Of a stretch of 64,000 nucleotides of DNA, positions 32,424 through 44,408 are shown in pieces. The notes below the pieces were generated by a model. That model was not told where the DNA came from and searched no databases. It saw only the letters and a list, made by a program, of their open reading frames with translations. Made by a program: the position numbers and the translations under genes. The stretch is from Globodera rostochiensis (Eukaryota; Nematoda; Chromadorea; Rhabditida; Heteroderidae): contig JAEVLN010000020.1 of the NCBI GenBank assembly GCA_018350325.1, positions 961,796-1,025,795 of the forward strand. The letters are read 5' to 3'. Within the stretch, counting starts at the first letter, position 1, and each line of letters starts with the position of its first letter.

Positions 32424-35349
32424 ATGACTGCTGAAGAACGGGTTCGGAATGTGCTGAACAATTGTGAAACGACGATAACGGAAACCAATGAATTGGCAAT
32501 CACTTTGAAGGAAAAGGCCAACCAATTTTTTAAAGGTTTGTCGAAGTTCAACTTGTATATTGGGGGCATATTCCAATAGAGTTGAGGCGAACAATTAAAC
32601 TAATCTAAAATGTTCCGGGGACGCCCATTGGTTGGTGCTCCTGAGTTTGTTGTTCGGCCAATTTTACCAATTTTGACAAAGTGAGTCTCCTCGAGTTTAA
32701 GATGAAATGTACGACGTCGCATCCGAATTGTATACCAAATGCATTGAGTTGGACCCGACGACGGCCTATTACTACGGCAACCGTTCCTTTGCCTACCTGA
32801 GACGTGAGCTGTACGGGTTGGCGTTGGCGGACGCCGACAGCGCATTGGAGTTGGACCCGACCTACGTAAAGGCTTACTACCGACGAGCGTCAGCGAACAT
32901 GGCGCTCAGCAAGTTTAAGCTGGCTTTGGTCGACTATGATTTGGTACTCTTTTTGATACCAAACACTGAAAATTTTGAGCAGTAACCCCGGAGTGTGCGC
33001 ATTTGACCGTCTCTTAGAAAATTGTCAAAAAATGCTGTTTTGCACTTCTTTAGGTCCGAAAGATGTGTCCCGGGAATAGAGACGCACAAGCAAAATTTGA
33101 AGCCTGCCAAAAGATGGTAAAGCCTCAAAATGCGATTTTTTTTGTTTATTTAAGTTCCATTTTGCGGTTTAGGTGCGGAGAATCGCCTTCGAAAAGGCAA
33201 TTGCATCGGATCACAGCAGCATAAGTGTGGCCGACTCTATAAAATTGGAAGACTTTGGTACTTTTGCAGATTATTCTTTGGATTGGTTTGGCTGTGTTAA
33301 TTGACACTCCTGCAGAAAAAAACTTGAAATTAACCAAATTTAAATTTTTTGACCTTTCAGAAAGTTCTTTTTCTCTGACAATCCTCCTTTCCCTCTTGAT
33401 CTGGTTCGGACCAATATTGTGTTAAATACATCGAATTGTTATTAAGTGATCGAAAGCGACTACTCGGGGCCCCATTTGGAGGAGGAGAGCGTCAGCGTCG
33501 AATTCATGGAGGAGATGATCGCCACGTTCAAGGACCAGCGGAAGTTGCACACTAAATACGCGTACAAAGTGTGTGTTGTGGTGCCGTTGGTCGCCATGAT
33601 GCTTTGACAGATTTGTGAAAATCTTTTGTTTCAGATTTTGCTTGCCATTAGAAAGTTTCTCATAGAGGTGCCGTCTTTGATCAACGTAGAGGTGCCTGAC
33701 AAACAAAAATTTACCATTTGCGGAGACGTAAGTTTTGTCATGTCACAACCTAAAAAAGGGCTCTGACGCAAAAATTGGGCAGAATTCATAAGAAAACACT
33801 TATTTTTGCACGTCATTTGCATGTTTCTTTATGTTAAAAATGCTTTTCTTTAATCAATATTATTTACCTCCCACCTTTTTTGCTTAAAATGAAAAACTTT
33901 GTGTTGAGGTGCATGGTCAATTCTACGATTTGTGTAACATTTTCGAAATCAATGGCTTCCCATCAGAAAGCAATCCTTACTTGTTCAACGGCGACTTTGT
34001 TGACAGGTCTTTTTCATTTTTGAACTGCTTAAAAAGACCTAAAAATTTATCTTTGATTAAAAATAAGTATATTTCCTCTTATTTTAAAAACATTTTCCAG
34101 GGGCTCTTTCTCCGTCGAGACCATTTTTACATTGTTCGGCTTCAAATTGTTGTTGCCCAACCACTTTTTTATGTCCCGGGGTAACCACGAGAGCGATGTG
34201 ATGAACAAAATGTACGGGTTTGAAGGCGAGGTGAAGAGCAAATACAGCGCCAAGGTCAGTCACATGACAAGAGACAAAATGGACAAAATTCTTGTGTAAA
34301 GAATGGGAGGGGGGGGGGGGGAGAGGGAGAGGGGGGGGGGGAAGATGTCCATTCGTGGTAACGTGTCCAATACAATTTTAATTCGTTTTTTCTCAGATGG
34401 CTGAACTTTTCACTGAAATCTTCAATTATCTCCCGCTGTGCCATGTGATTAATTCGAAAATATTTGTGAGCGCATTTTATGCATATAAAAGAATAAAAAA
34501 TTTTTTGAATTCTCTAAAATTTAGGTTTGCCACGGCGGTCTTTTCAAAGAAGATGGCGTTACGTTGGAAAAGGTATGTTTTCTTATCATCTTTACACAAA
34601 AAAACGTGAGAAAAAAATTTGTGAAACTTTTTAGATCCGAAAAACTAATAGAAATCGACAACCTCCGGAGGATGGCATAATGTGCGATTTGCTATGGTAA
34701 AATTTAAAATTTCTCAATGGTTAGATAGTGATTCTTTCATTATTCTCATTTTAGGTCTGACCCGCAGGAAATGGTCGGTTATTCGCCGTCCAAACGCGGG
34801 GTTGGCATCCAGTTTGGGCCGGATGTGACACAACGATTTTTGGCAGAAAACGATTTGCTTTATGTTGTCAGGTAAAAAGAAAGTGAGCGAACAAAGAAAG
34901 TGTGCGCCTTTTATAGGAGCCACGAGGTAAAGCCGGATGGATATGAGAGTCATCACGAGGGAAAGTGCTGGACGATATTCAGTGCGCCGAATTAGTGAGT
35001 TATTTAGGCAAATTTTGTCGTGTTGCGACTTTCGACGCCTTTCAATCATAACATAACTCTTTCTTTGAAAACCAAATTTTACAAATTTAGTTGCGATACC
35101 ATCGGCAACAAGGGCGCCTTCATCACGTTCACCGGGGACTCGCTTTACCCGCCGAAAGTGCACTCTTTTGAGGCCGTCCCCCACCCGACCGTGCGGCCAA
35201 TGCAATAGTAAGTGGCCTTGGAGGGGTAATTACCATTGATAATAACTCTTTCTTTTTATTCTGAGAGGTTTTAATCTCGTCAAAAAGTGACCGTTTGTTG
35301 TTTTGTGTTCCATTTCAGTGCCTCGTCCATGCTCAGCTTTCTCTCCTAG
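32424..35349 (+). CDS. pph-5: Serine/threonine protein phosphatase 5 (TPR + PPP catalytic domain)
   Basis: PP5 binds HSP90 through its TPR domain and dephosphorylates clients and kinases. Exon 1 (32424-32535) gives [13 protein letters not shown] and KEKANQFFK. The next exons encode the three TPRs: [40 protein letters not shown] and [21 protein letters not shown] linker follows (33056-33250) and the family-typical [19 protein letters not shown] near 33450. All PPP catalytic motifs are present: ICGDVHGQ (GDxHG), NGDFVDRGSF (GDxVDRG), RGNHESD (GNHE), [25 protein letters not shown] and FSAPNYCD. The C-terminal helix SMLSFLS ends at TAG 35347-35349. Two acceptors are unusual: TTTAAG before 32701 and TTGAG before 33909. 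Intron 34257-34397 contains long poly-G. Confidence 0.95.
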
Positions 35350-38300
35350 CGTTCGTCCGTCCAATGCACACCGGACCGGGAGGGTCGGGGGGAGGGGGGT
35401 GGACAACAACAAATTTTATTCCTCCGATTTCTCTCATCCGCTTTCTTCGCTCATCTTACCGCCCAATGTCATTTTATACGATGATTATATTGTTATTTGT
35501 TTCATTCGTTCGTTAATTCACCTCACAAAAATCAGAAATTGTTTTCCGTTTATCGTATATTTCTCATTCATTCATTTGATTTAGTGTTTGTTTTTGTTGA
35601 TATTTGGCATCAAAAACATTTATTGATATGGGAATTTAACAAAAGAGTTTAGACCCTAAATAAATATTTCACTTAAATGTGATGAATCGTCAAATCTTTT
35701 GATGGACTTTTAAAGAATTTCATCGTTTTGTTTTGTTTGATAACCAAATAAATTTCATTAGTGTCGATCGGATTGAATGCTTCCCTGTCTTTCACTGAAA
35801 AAAGGGCGCTTTTAAGCGAGAAGCCTCACAAAATATGATCCGCTGTGAAGCGTTCTTTTTTGTTAACAGCTGTTGTAACAGAAATCCGCGGATTCATCCG
35901 ACGGCGACCCCTCCACCCAATTGTGCGCCTTCATCCAGTCCTTTATCCCCCCACCGTTCCCTTATCCCTCCCCCCTTCCCCCCCCCTTTCCCCCCCCCCC
36001 CTCCTCTCCTTTCCCTCCTCCTTCCCCCTTATCCCCTTTCCCTCCCTCCCTCCCTTACCCTCCCCCCCCCGTTATCCTCCCTCCCCCCTTTCCCCTTTAC
36101 CCCCCCCTTCCTTATCCCCCCTTTACCCCCCCCCCCCACCTTTATCCCTCCCTATCCTTCCCCCCCTTTTAACCCCCCCCTTCCTTATCCCCCCTTTACC
36201 CCCCCCCTTCCTTATCCCCCCTTTACCCCCCCCCTTCCTTATCCCCCCTTTACCCCCCCCCCCCCACCTTTATCCCTCCCTATCCTTCCCCCCCTTTTAA
36301 CCCCCCCCCCCTTCCTTATCCCCCCTTTACCCCCCCCCTTCCTTATCCCCCCTTTACCCCCCCCCCCCCCACCTTTATCCCTCCCTATCCTTCCCCCCCC
36401 CCCTTTTAACCCCCCCTTCCTTTACCACACCATTCCCACACTCTTCGTTGACCCCCTCATTCTGCCAATTGAATGCTGGCGCGATATGGCTTCTCTCCTA
36501 TGTGCTCTCTTTGCCATAAGCATGAGAGAGTGAGTGATATGATGGAAGTGTCTGCCCGCCCCGAGCAAATCCCCCGAAGGAATATGCGGGCGTTAGAGTT
36601 TCCCCTTTCCCACCCGCAGTGTGAGGGCATCAATTCTTGCTTCTCCCCCCCCCCCCCCCTCCCCCCTTTTCTTTGGGTACTTTTCTTCATCACTTTTTCT
36701 TCCTCCTCCTCTCATTCATTGCAGCCGCTCCTTTCGCCCCTTTCCCCCCCCCCCCCCCGGTAAGCTCTGCTGCCGGTGCTTTGCTCCTTGTATCATTCAT
36801 TTCCCTCCTCCCCTCCCCTCCCCTCCCCTCGACTCTTTGGATGGAAGGATTTGTGCCATGCCGTCGTCCGCCTTCGACGTCGATTGACAGAGAAAGCATC
36901 GGCCAAAGGCATTTCCCTCCCCCGGGGCGTATTCGTACGCCAATCATTGCCCGCAGCACTTTTATTTGTTAGCCGCCCCGTCCCCACGTATTTCGTTGCT
37001 TCCGGCAAAAGGCTAAAGTGCCAAAATATTCGCATTTATTGCCAAACACAAAACAATGGACAAAAAATGAATTATTTGCGCTTACGAAAGAGCAGAGAAA
37101 AATTAATTTATTCGTTAAAAGTTGCCTTTTGGTTATTAATTCCAACAAAATCTAAAAATATTTCACACATTTCCTAATAATTTTGTGATTTTTGCCAAAG
37201 GTCGGCAAAACGTTATTTTTGCCTTTTTAACGGAAGCGCCCGCCGGAGAAAGCCCGCGGGGCTCATTTTACATTTTTGGCATGCCACCAACGGGCAAAAG
37301 TCGATAACTTTTGGTTTCGGCGCCCATTTTTCTTCCATAAAATTATGAAAATAAAACAAAAACCGTGCTGCGATTACAGTTGTTCAAATGGGGTCAAATG
37401 TTGTGAGAAGGGAGCCAATTTCGCGGTCATTTTATTCGATTTTTGACGAAGAAAAATTGGCCTAATTTTACGGGAAAAGTAAAATTTCTTTATTTTTCTA
37501 CAAATTTCTTTAATATAAAATTTCTCTTATAAATAGACAAATTAGGCAATTTATTTTTTTTTGCCAATAAAATGAATCGTCTCAGCATAAATCCGATTCG
37601 ATTCCGTCCCATGTGAACTGCTTGCTGTCGGTGGTGTGCGATTTTTGCGCTTACTCAACAAATAATGCAAACAAACGCCGGGTGGGGGGGGGGGGTGGCG
37701 GCTGCCTAAAGAAAGTACTCAAAGAGAAAAAATTTAATTTTTTAAAATTGATTCTTCCCCAATCAAACAGAAAAATCGATTAGTCTGCAACATAATTAAG
37801 AAAGGCAAATTTATTTCTAAAAATTGGGGGGGGGCTAAGCCTTTGCCCCCCTCCCCCCTCCCTCCCGCAATCTCCGCCAAAAAAAGCCATTCCCATCGGC
37901 AAAACTCGCATTTCACCAGCAAATGGCTATTTGTTTGACATTGGCCTATTCCTTTTGCCTATTTTCTTACATTGTAAACGGAAAATGTAACGGAAAATGT
38001 GCGTGAATGGAAATGGAATCGGCAAACAAACAAAGCTCCGCCCCCCCCCCCCCCCCCAAAAAAAGAGGAAATGCCCCAGGCAAAGAGATTAATGGGCCCA
38101 AAAGTGCCGCTTTTACCCGGGAAGTCGGAATATTCTCTTCGTTCAAATGCTTCGGTGGCACTGGAAATGTCCAAATAAATGCCCTCCGGCGGAATTCAAA
38201 GATTTTATTTAAATACAGAAATATCATTACTCTTAGATGAATTGGAGGAGATCGCAGTCGAAAAACAAAAGGTTTCTGGACCAATCAATGTAAGAATATC

Positions 38301-38775
38301 AAAACACTGATTTTGGTGTTGTTTCGTCGTTGGCCCACCCGTCCATCGGAAATTCATTAAACTTTTGCCGATAAATGTGTCCTCGGGAGTCTCGACCCCC
38401 CCCCCTCCCTCCCCCTTATGTATGCCATAGGCATTGACTTGCCGGCGTTCCCCTGCGGCGCTTTCAAAGTCCCTCAAAAAAGATTCCCGTGGGAATTTCA
38501 ATCGCCGCCGTTTTTCTTCCTCCCCTCCGGCAATTCGCCAATTATATGAAGTGTTTTTCTCCGTGGCAAAGTGCCCCCCAGGGGAATTTTGAAGGCACGG
38601 AATTTTGGACCTTTTCCACCCGAAAGAAGTTTTTTTACATTCTCCAAATATTGCATACGATCAAATTTTTATGTTAATTATTTCCTTCATTAAAATTCCA
38701 AAATCATACGATTAAGAAAGAAAATAAAACAATTTAAATGTGCCGGAGGCGATGATGCTGAGGCTGTTTTAAAGA
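35350..38775. other. 3.4-kb gene-poor interval
   Basis: No supported gene. It contains the large C-rich tandem region (35940-36425), other poly-C/pyrimidine tracts (36640-36830), poly-G (37684) and poly-C (38040, 38400) runs, and AT-rich DNA. Proline-rich open frames are products of the pyrimidine tracts. Confidence 0.45.
35940..36425. repeat. C-rich pyrimidine tandem repeat with higher-order unit
   Basis: Short units of the type CCTTCCTTATCCCCCCTTTA are repeated. They are organised in a longer unit of roughly 105-130 bp marked by CACCTTTATCCCTCCCTATC, seen at about 36137, 36264 and 36370. The strand is almost purely C and T. The complement is a long G-rich strand with quadruplex potential. 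Confidence 0.85.
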
Positions 38776-41700
38776 ATGCCCCCGGGGCATCGTCGTGGAG
38801 TTGGACTTGCAGCCGCCACAATTGTTGTTGCCCTTTTGGTGGTGGCGGGCGCAATGGACGAAGTCGACGAGGAGAATTACGCTCAACAAATGCCTGTAAT
38901 TCTTTTTTATTTTATTTTATTTTAACATTTTTTGTTAGGCCAAACCTTCCGGCGACGACATTGGCATATCCCCAGGCAATAATTTCCCCGCCCGTCGGAG
39001 GCCCGTCTCATCCGGGCCCCAAATTCGCGAATTGGTGAGCCTCGGCTAACCGGAAAAAGCCGGGATTTTTAATTAAATATGCTTATGACTTTTTGTTTGT
39101 TTCCGTTTGCCCAATTGGACTCGATTTGGCCGTGCCGACCCAACCGGACGGTGGAGGGTCCGTTAGTGCAGCAATTATTGAATGAGTCGGTGCGACGGTG
39201 GACGGACAGCAAAAACACTTCGGCTGAACGAGGCCTTTTGCTGGCGATGGCTCAACTCTTCTCAAAGCACACTTATTTGGCCACCTCTGGACGAAGTCCA
39301 ATTCACTTATTAAATCCTCCGAACTCTTTCATTTAAACTTAAATTTCGGAATATTTGCAATTTAATTGGATCAAATAATAACTCTCAGAAAAGGATCAAA
39401 TCAGAGACCTGCTGGTGCCAATCAGATCGGAAAGATTGTTCTTCCCGCCTAAATATTTGTCCCCAAAGTTTAGCACTTCCGCCCAATTCGACCATTTCCG
39501 CCCGCTCGCCCTTCGCCCCCTCCGGCGCCACCGCCTCTCAACCCGCGCTCGGCTTCCTGCTTCAATGTTTGGACGGCAACCCTCGCTGGGCGCCTTCTGC
39601 CGTGTACTCCACCAACATCGCCCAATCATTCCTCCAAGTCGCTCTGCCGTCCGACCTTTTGCTGGACGTGTGCCCGCACTCGCATTGCCAAACCCACGTG
39701 GGCAACTCAAATTGGCCATATGTTTATGCTTATGTTTTGTGACCTGCTGGTCCGCCCCACCGTTTGATCAGATCAGATCAGAATCGTCGTAATTGACTTG
39801 CAAGCCAACACGGATGACAAAAGCAATCCGACTTAGAATAGTGATCTGACCAAGCAGCGCCATGACCTGCTGATCAGAGTCATGCATTTACTGGACGTAG
39901 TCCACCCGCTGGGATTGGAGCAGTTCAGCGGCACATAACCAACCAGCGAAACAGAACAAAGAACAATTTACTTTCATTGCGTTTCTCTTCTTCAGTGCTC
40001 ATATTCCGTCCACGGGGGCGTCCGCGTGTTCGCCCGTTCTTGCTGCTCCTCCTCCGCGTTGTTGGCATCCGCCGATGGCGGCGATGGCTGGTGCCGTCCG
40101 GAATGGGTCCTTCTCCAACGAATTTTCTTCGCTTTGTCCGTCGTTTGCATATTCTTCTGCGTCCTTTTGATTGGGGTTAGTTCAAAATTAAATGTTTTGT
40201 TTTCTGTTAAATTTAGCCCAAAATTTGGGGTAATTCTCAAAAATGGTTTTTGCTCAGTTGGCAGTCTTCAAACGGCGTCGACAGCAGCATGACAGAAGTT
40301 GGGCCCTCATAGAACCGTTCTTCGTCGGTGCCATCACTCTTTATGCCATTGTAATTCGATGCTTTTGGACAAATTTGGATTTGTTGGCCATAAGACGGGC
40401 CGAGCTGTCCGTTGTGTGGCCAATTGTACTAGGCTTGAAAATGATGAGTCAATTTCTGATTGACACGATCCATTTGAATGCCGGATTTTCTTTAATAATT
40501 TTTGCCAGCCTTTGCTCGGGTGGCCCCTTCATGTGCCATGGAGCTGCTGGTTGGCCATGTTCGGCCGTCAGCTTGGCTTTACCCTCTTCTACGGCTCCGT
40601 GTTGCTCAAAATTTATAGGTCCTACAGGGGGGGGGGCTTCCTGAAAATCTCTCTTTTTCAAGAAATTTGCAAGATTATCGGGTCCGTAAGGCTCAGCACG
40701 TTATATTGAGGGAACTTGATTTGATCATGTATTTGGCGTGCGCCTTTCTCTTCATCGGCTACGGTAGCTTTTAGTTTTGTTGCTCGTATTCTTTTATAAA
40801 TATAAACAAATTCCAACATTTTCATGGGCCATCGCCTGGTCTGCGGGTTCGTGGACGCGCGACTCGCTGTGGACGAGTGAATGGCCGCAATGTCCGGTGG
40901 AGGAGTTCACCGTCATTTTTACACTTATCGAACTGCTCGTTTTGCTCATCGGCATCCGATTTTGTGAGCATTTTGCGTCATTGCCCCAAAATACCGAAAC
41001 TTTGGCCACAAAAAATGTAAATCCTTTAGGTTATAAGGCCCGGAACAGCAATTGGACAGAACGCTACCAATTCACGTTGGCTGTCGTTCTTGAGGCTATC
41101 GTCTCACTGGTGGTCAATTGCATTAGGTGGGATTTTTGGTGTTTTGAGGCCATTCCTTTTTTATTAATTTTGAAAGTTGCCCTGGGGGAAGACCCAAAAG
41201 CAGAAACCGGCCTTTGGCCTAAACCCGACCCGAAGGGGTTAATGCTGACTCAATAGGAAGCCACGACCGTCACCCAATCCGTGGGGGCCCCCATAAAAGA
41301 TTCCAATTCGGCTCTTTTCCCAAAGATTTTCACTGAATGAAGTCGGCTCGCGGGACGCGCAGTTTCTGCTGGCCGTTCTCCAACTTCACCTCACCATTTC
41401 TGTGAACATTGCCGCCATCGTAACGCCGAAATTTTTGGTGGATTTATTAAATCAAAATGTCAAAATTGGGCATTTTGGATTTTCTGCTACAGATTTCTTC
41501 CGAAGCGCACAGACGCACATTGAGCGACATGACCGGCATGGGCAGCAGCGGCCGGGCACATCCGTCTCTGGCTAAAATGCGCGAGAATCTGATCAACGGC
41601 ACCATCGACTTCCAGGAAGTACCGATCATCGACATGAACCCGGAGGACATTCGGGTGGGTGGTTGCCATAGGCCGATTGTCCATTACATTGGGACTCTAT

Positions 41701-42980
41701 TGCACTTTGCTTATCTCTATTTACGAATGCCTTTCGATTAAGGCCGAGTTGAAGCGGGTGTACACGCAGCTGAGGATGTACAAGTTGAAGAACGCGTATC
41801 AGGATAACCCGCACATCAGCAAACGGAAGGGAGGCGGCGCCGTGAAGAAAGCCGCCGCGGGCGATGCGGCGACCGGCGGCGGAAGACTGTCCAGCGGCGC
41901 CGGCATCGGCGGTGTGGGGCCGAGGGGCACCCGGGGGACGGAGGGCGGTAGACGCACCTCCGTCCCCCGGGATGCGACCGCCGCCATGGCGTCGCCTAAG
42001 GTGCTTTGGGTGACCGGGACAGAGGGAGGGGGGGGGGACGACGGGGACAGAGGGGGGGGGCGACGGGGACAGGGGGGGGGACGACGGGGACAGAGGGGGG
42101 GGGACGACGGGGACAGGGGGGGACGACGGGGACAGAGGGAGGGGGGGGGGGACGACGGGGACAGAGGGGGGGGGACGACGGGGACAGGGGGGGGGACGAC
42201 GGGGACAGGGGGGGGGGGACGACGGGGACAGGGGGGGGGGACGACGGGGACAGAGGGGGGGGGGACGACGGGGACAGGGGGGGGGGGACGACGGGGACAG
42301 AGGGGGGGGGGACGACGGGGACAGGGGGGGGACGACGGGGACAGGGGGGGGGGACGACGGGGACAGAGGGGGGGGGGGGGGGACGACGGGGACAGGGGGG
42401 GGGGGACGACGGGGACAGAGGGGGGGGGGGGACGACGGGGACAGGGGGGGGGGACGACGGGGACAGAGGGGGGGGGGGACGACGGGGACAGGGGGGGGGG
42501 GACGACGGGGACAGAGGGGGGGGGGGACGACGGGGACAGGGGGGGGGACGACGGGGACAGGGGGGGGGGACGACGGGGACAGAGGGGGGGGGGACGACGG
42601 GGACAGGGGGGGGGGGACGACGGGGACAGAGGGGGGGGGGGGACGACGGGGACAGGGGGGGGGGGGGACGACGGGGACAGAGGGGGGGGGGACGACGGGG
42701 ACAGGGGGGGGGGATGACGGGGAGGTGGACAGGGGGGGGGGTAATCATTCGGGGACACCGCATCACTATGCTTCTACCCCCTCCCCTTTAGCAATTGCGC
42801 GGCAGTGACCGCCCCCCGCCGTTAGTTGTCATGGACGAGGACAAAAGCGGCGGCGATTTGACGGTGGAGTCAGCGCCGCACAACGTCCATTTGCTGACCA
42901 ACAAATTGGCGGGCCCTTCCGCTGCCTCCGTCACACCGCCGGTGACCGCAATGGGCGCGGACTGTTCAATTCGGGTCTGA
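38776..42980 (+). CDS. GPR158/GPR179-like orphan class C GPCR
   Basis: The seven-helix part (about 39995-41440) resembles GPR158/GPR179. It shows CRPEWVLLQRIFFALSVVC at helix 1 and AMFGRQLGFTLFYGSVLLKI (compare the RLLGFATVYGTVTLKL region). RKAQHVILRELDLIMYLACA, RYQFTLAVVLEAIVSLVVNC and QLHLTISVNIAAIVTPKF (TVTIGLLLIPKF in vertebrates) follow. A conserved cytosolic helix LKRVYTQLRMYKLKNAYQDN comes next, before PHISKRKG. Upstream, exons 38776-38895 and 38939-39034 give a signal peptide (LAAATIVVALLVVAGA). Later pieces (LLLAMAQLFSKHTYLA, FLLQCLDGNPRWAPSAVYST, LDVVHPLGLEQFSGT) would fit its Cache-type ectodomain; this linkage and the splice sites at 39.1-39.95 kb are inference. The last intron (42001-42791) holds a G-rich minisatellite. 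The last exon ends CSIRV at 42980. Confidence 0.78.
42012..42745. repeat. G-rich minisatellite, GACGACGGGGACAG plus poly-G, about 30 copies
   Basis: Units consist of GACGACGGGGACAG, an optional AG, then 6-15 G residues, giving unit lengths of about 20-29 bp. The array fills the last intron of the GPR158-like gene. The proline-rich and glycine-rich frames across it are artefacts of composition. The strand shown has very high G-quadruplex potential. Confidence 0.95.
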
Positions 42981-43632
42981 TCGGAGAGAAGTGATCACGC
43001 AAATGGGCGGACGGACGAATGCCCAATGATTGATGACTGAACAACCCGACTCACTTATCTCACACATTACAGAATGTTACTAGGCTCGGGTCTTAGGAGG
43101 AAAACAAAAACCGCTCAAAAATAGGCCTAACTCCGAAAACCCAAATCCGGGCCCTATTTATCGTTTAGTAAATGTCAGGGATTAATTCACCGCCCCTTTT
43201 ATTTGTGATCAGGCCCTTATCATCCCGGGGGAGGCGGGGGCATTCAAATGGAATTTACCCAAACAAATTAAAATAAAGCGCCGGCCCCCGGGGATAAATA
43301 TGACAATGTGTTAATATTTTATGTACTAAAGCAATTTGATTCAAAATTTAATCGTTCTCTTTGTTAACAACCTTTATCTTTGAATAAAGACAAGGAAAAA
43401 AGAGTGGAATAACACCACAAAAACAACAACAAATGATCGCTTTCCATGTCGCCCGCGCTAAGCACGAATCGCCTGCAACCCTCCAACCCCTCCGGGGCCT
43501 AAAACAATTTAAGTGACAAAAGAACGACAAATGACCGACAAATGCATTTTTTGAGTATGTTTTTGTGTCAGAAATCAAAAAATATCCGGATTTATGTGCA
43601 AATTTAGCGCGAAAGCGTTACAACCCCGTCCC
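42981..43632. other. Intergenic between convergent genes
   Basis: It lies between the 3' end of the GPCR gene and the 3' end of eS26. No exon seen; mixed sequence with short G and C runs and AAT-rich stretches. Confidence 0.4.
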
Positions 43633-44408
43633 TTAAAAGCCCAAACCTCCTGCAGGAGCTCCCCCCGGGCGCTGCGGCCGGTCAATGGCCGTCCGTTGGC
43701 CAAAGCGTGGTGGCGGGTTCCGGTCCTTGCGCGCTTCGCGCGAACGATTGCGCACGACTTTACTGTGGATGGCACACGAGACGCAGTAATGCAATTTGTG
43801 GTAGAGCTTCGGCAGTGCGTATTCTATTGGAAGAAAGAACGGAGTTATTTAAAAGGAAAATGTGAAGTAAGCAGAAGGTTAATTATAAGTGACTAAAGAA
43901 GCCCTTCCCCTAAGCCTCACCTCTCTTCAATATACGGATCCGGATAAATGTTTAATTCGGTCAAATTATTAAGAAAATTGAACATAATAGGACTTCACAG
44001 GAAAAGTATGTATCAAACTTCGTCAAATTACCATTGAATATGGCGCCTTGAGAACAAAATGTGTCAATTTCAAAAATAATCAAAATTTGGCGCTTTTTTC
44101 ATTTGCTCGTCGCCCTACCCAAACCTTTGTGTGTATAGTGGTTGGTGCTAAACCTCCATTATCTAAGTCGTCCTCATTAGACCAATGAACTTCATCAACT
44201 CAAAATTCTGTAAAAGAAAAACCGTACGGTCGTAAACCGACGCGTCAGTGATGTCGCGCACGGCGGCCGCCTCGACAATGTTTCGGACGACAAACTTCTT
44301 GATGGCCTTATCCTTAGGACACGAACGGCCACAGTTAGTGCAACGGATGGGCTGCACGTGGCCGCGTCCATTTTTGTTACGTCCGTTGTTGCGCCTCTTT
44401 TTGGTCAT
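43633..44408 (-). CDS. rps-26: 40S ribosomal protein eS26
   Basis: This component of the small ribosomal subunit sits near the mRNA exit. Exons 44408-44228 and 43823-43633 join in phase 1 to 123 residues (115 in human). The N-terminus [20 protein letters not shown] is almost invariant. The zinc-binding cysteines [19 protein letters not shown] and, in exon 2, [18 protein letters not shown] are all present. The tail is proline/glycine-rich and ends GGLGF. The single intron (404 bp) is long for this window. One extra cysteine at GRSC and a longer C-terminus are minor differences. Confidence 0.97.

Noticed and set aside
35835..36530. Proline-rich extensin-like protein of about 230 residues
   Set aside because: It is the translation of a C-rich tandem repeat without start context, signal peptide or splice support.
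41799..42791. Proline-rich and Gly/Arg/Asp-rich long frames over the G-rich minisatellite
   Set aside because: These are products of GACGACGGGGACAG repeats. The transporter-like splice pattern (GT donor after MASPK, AG before QLRGSDRP) places the array in an intron.
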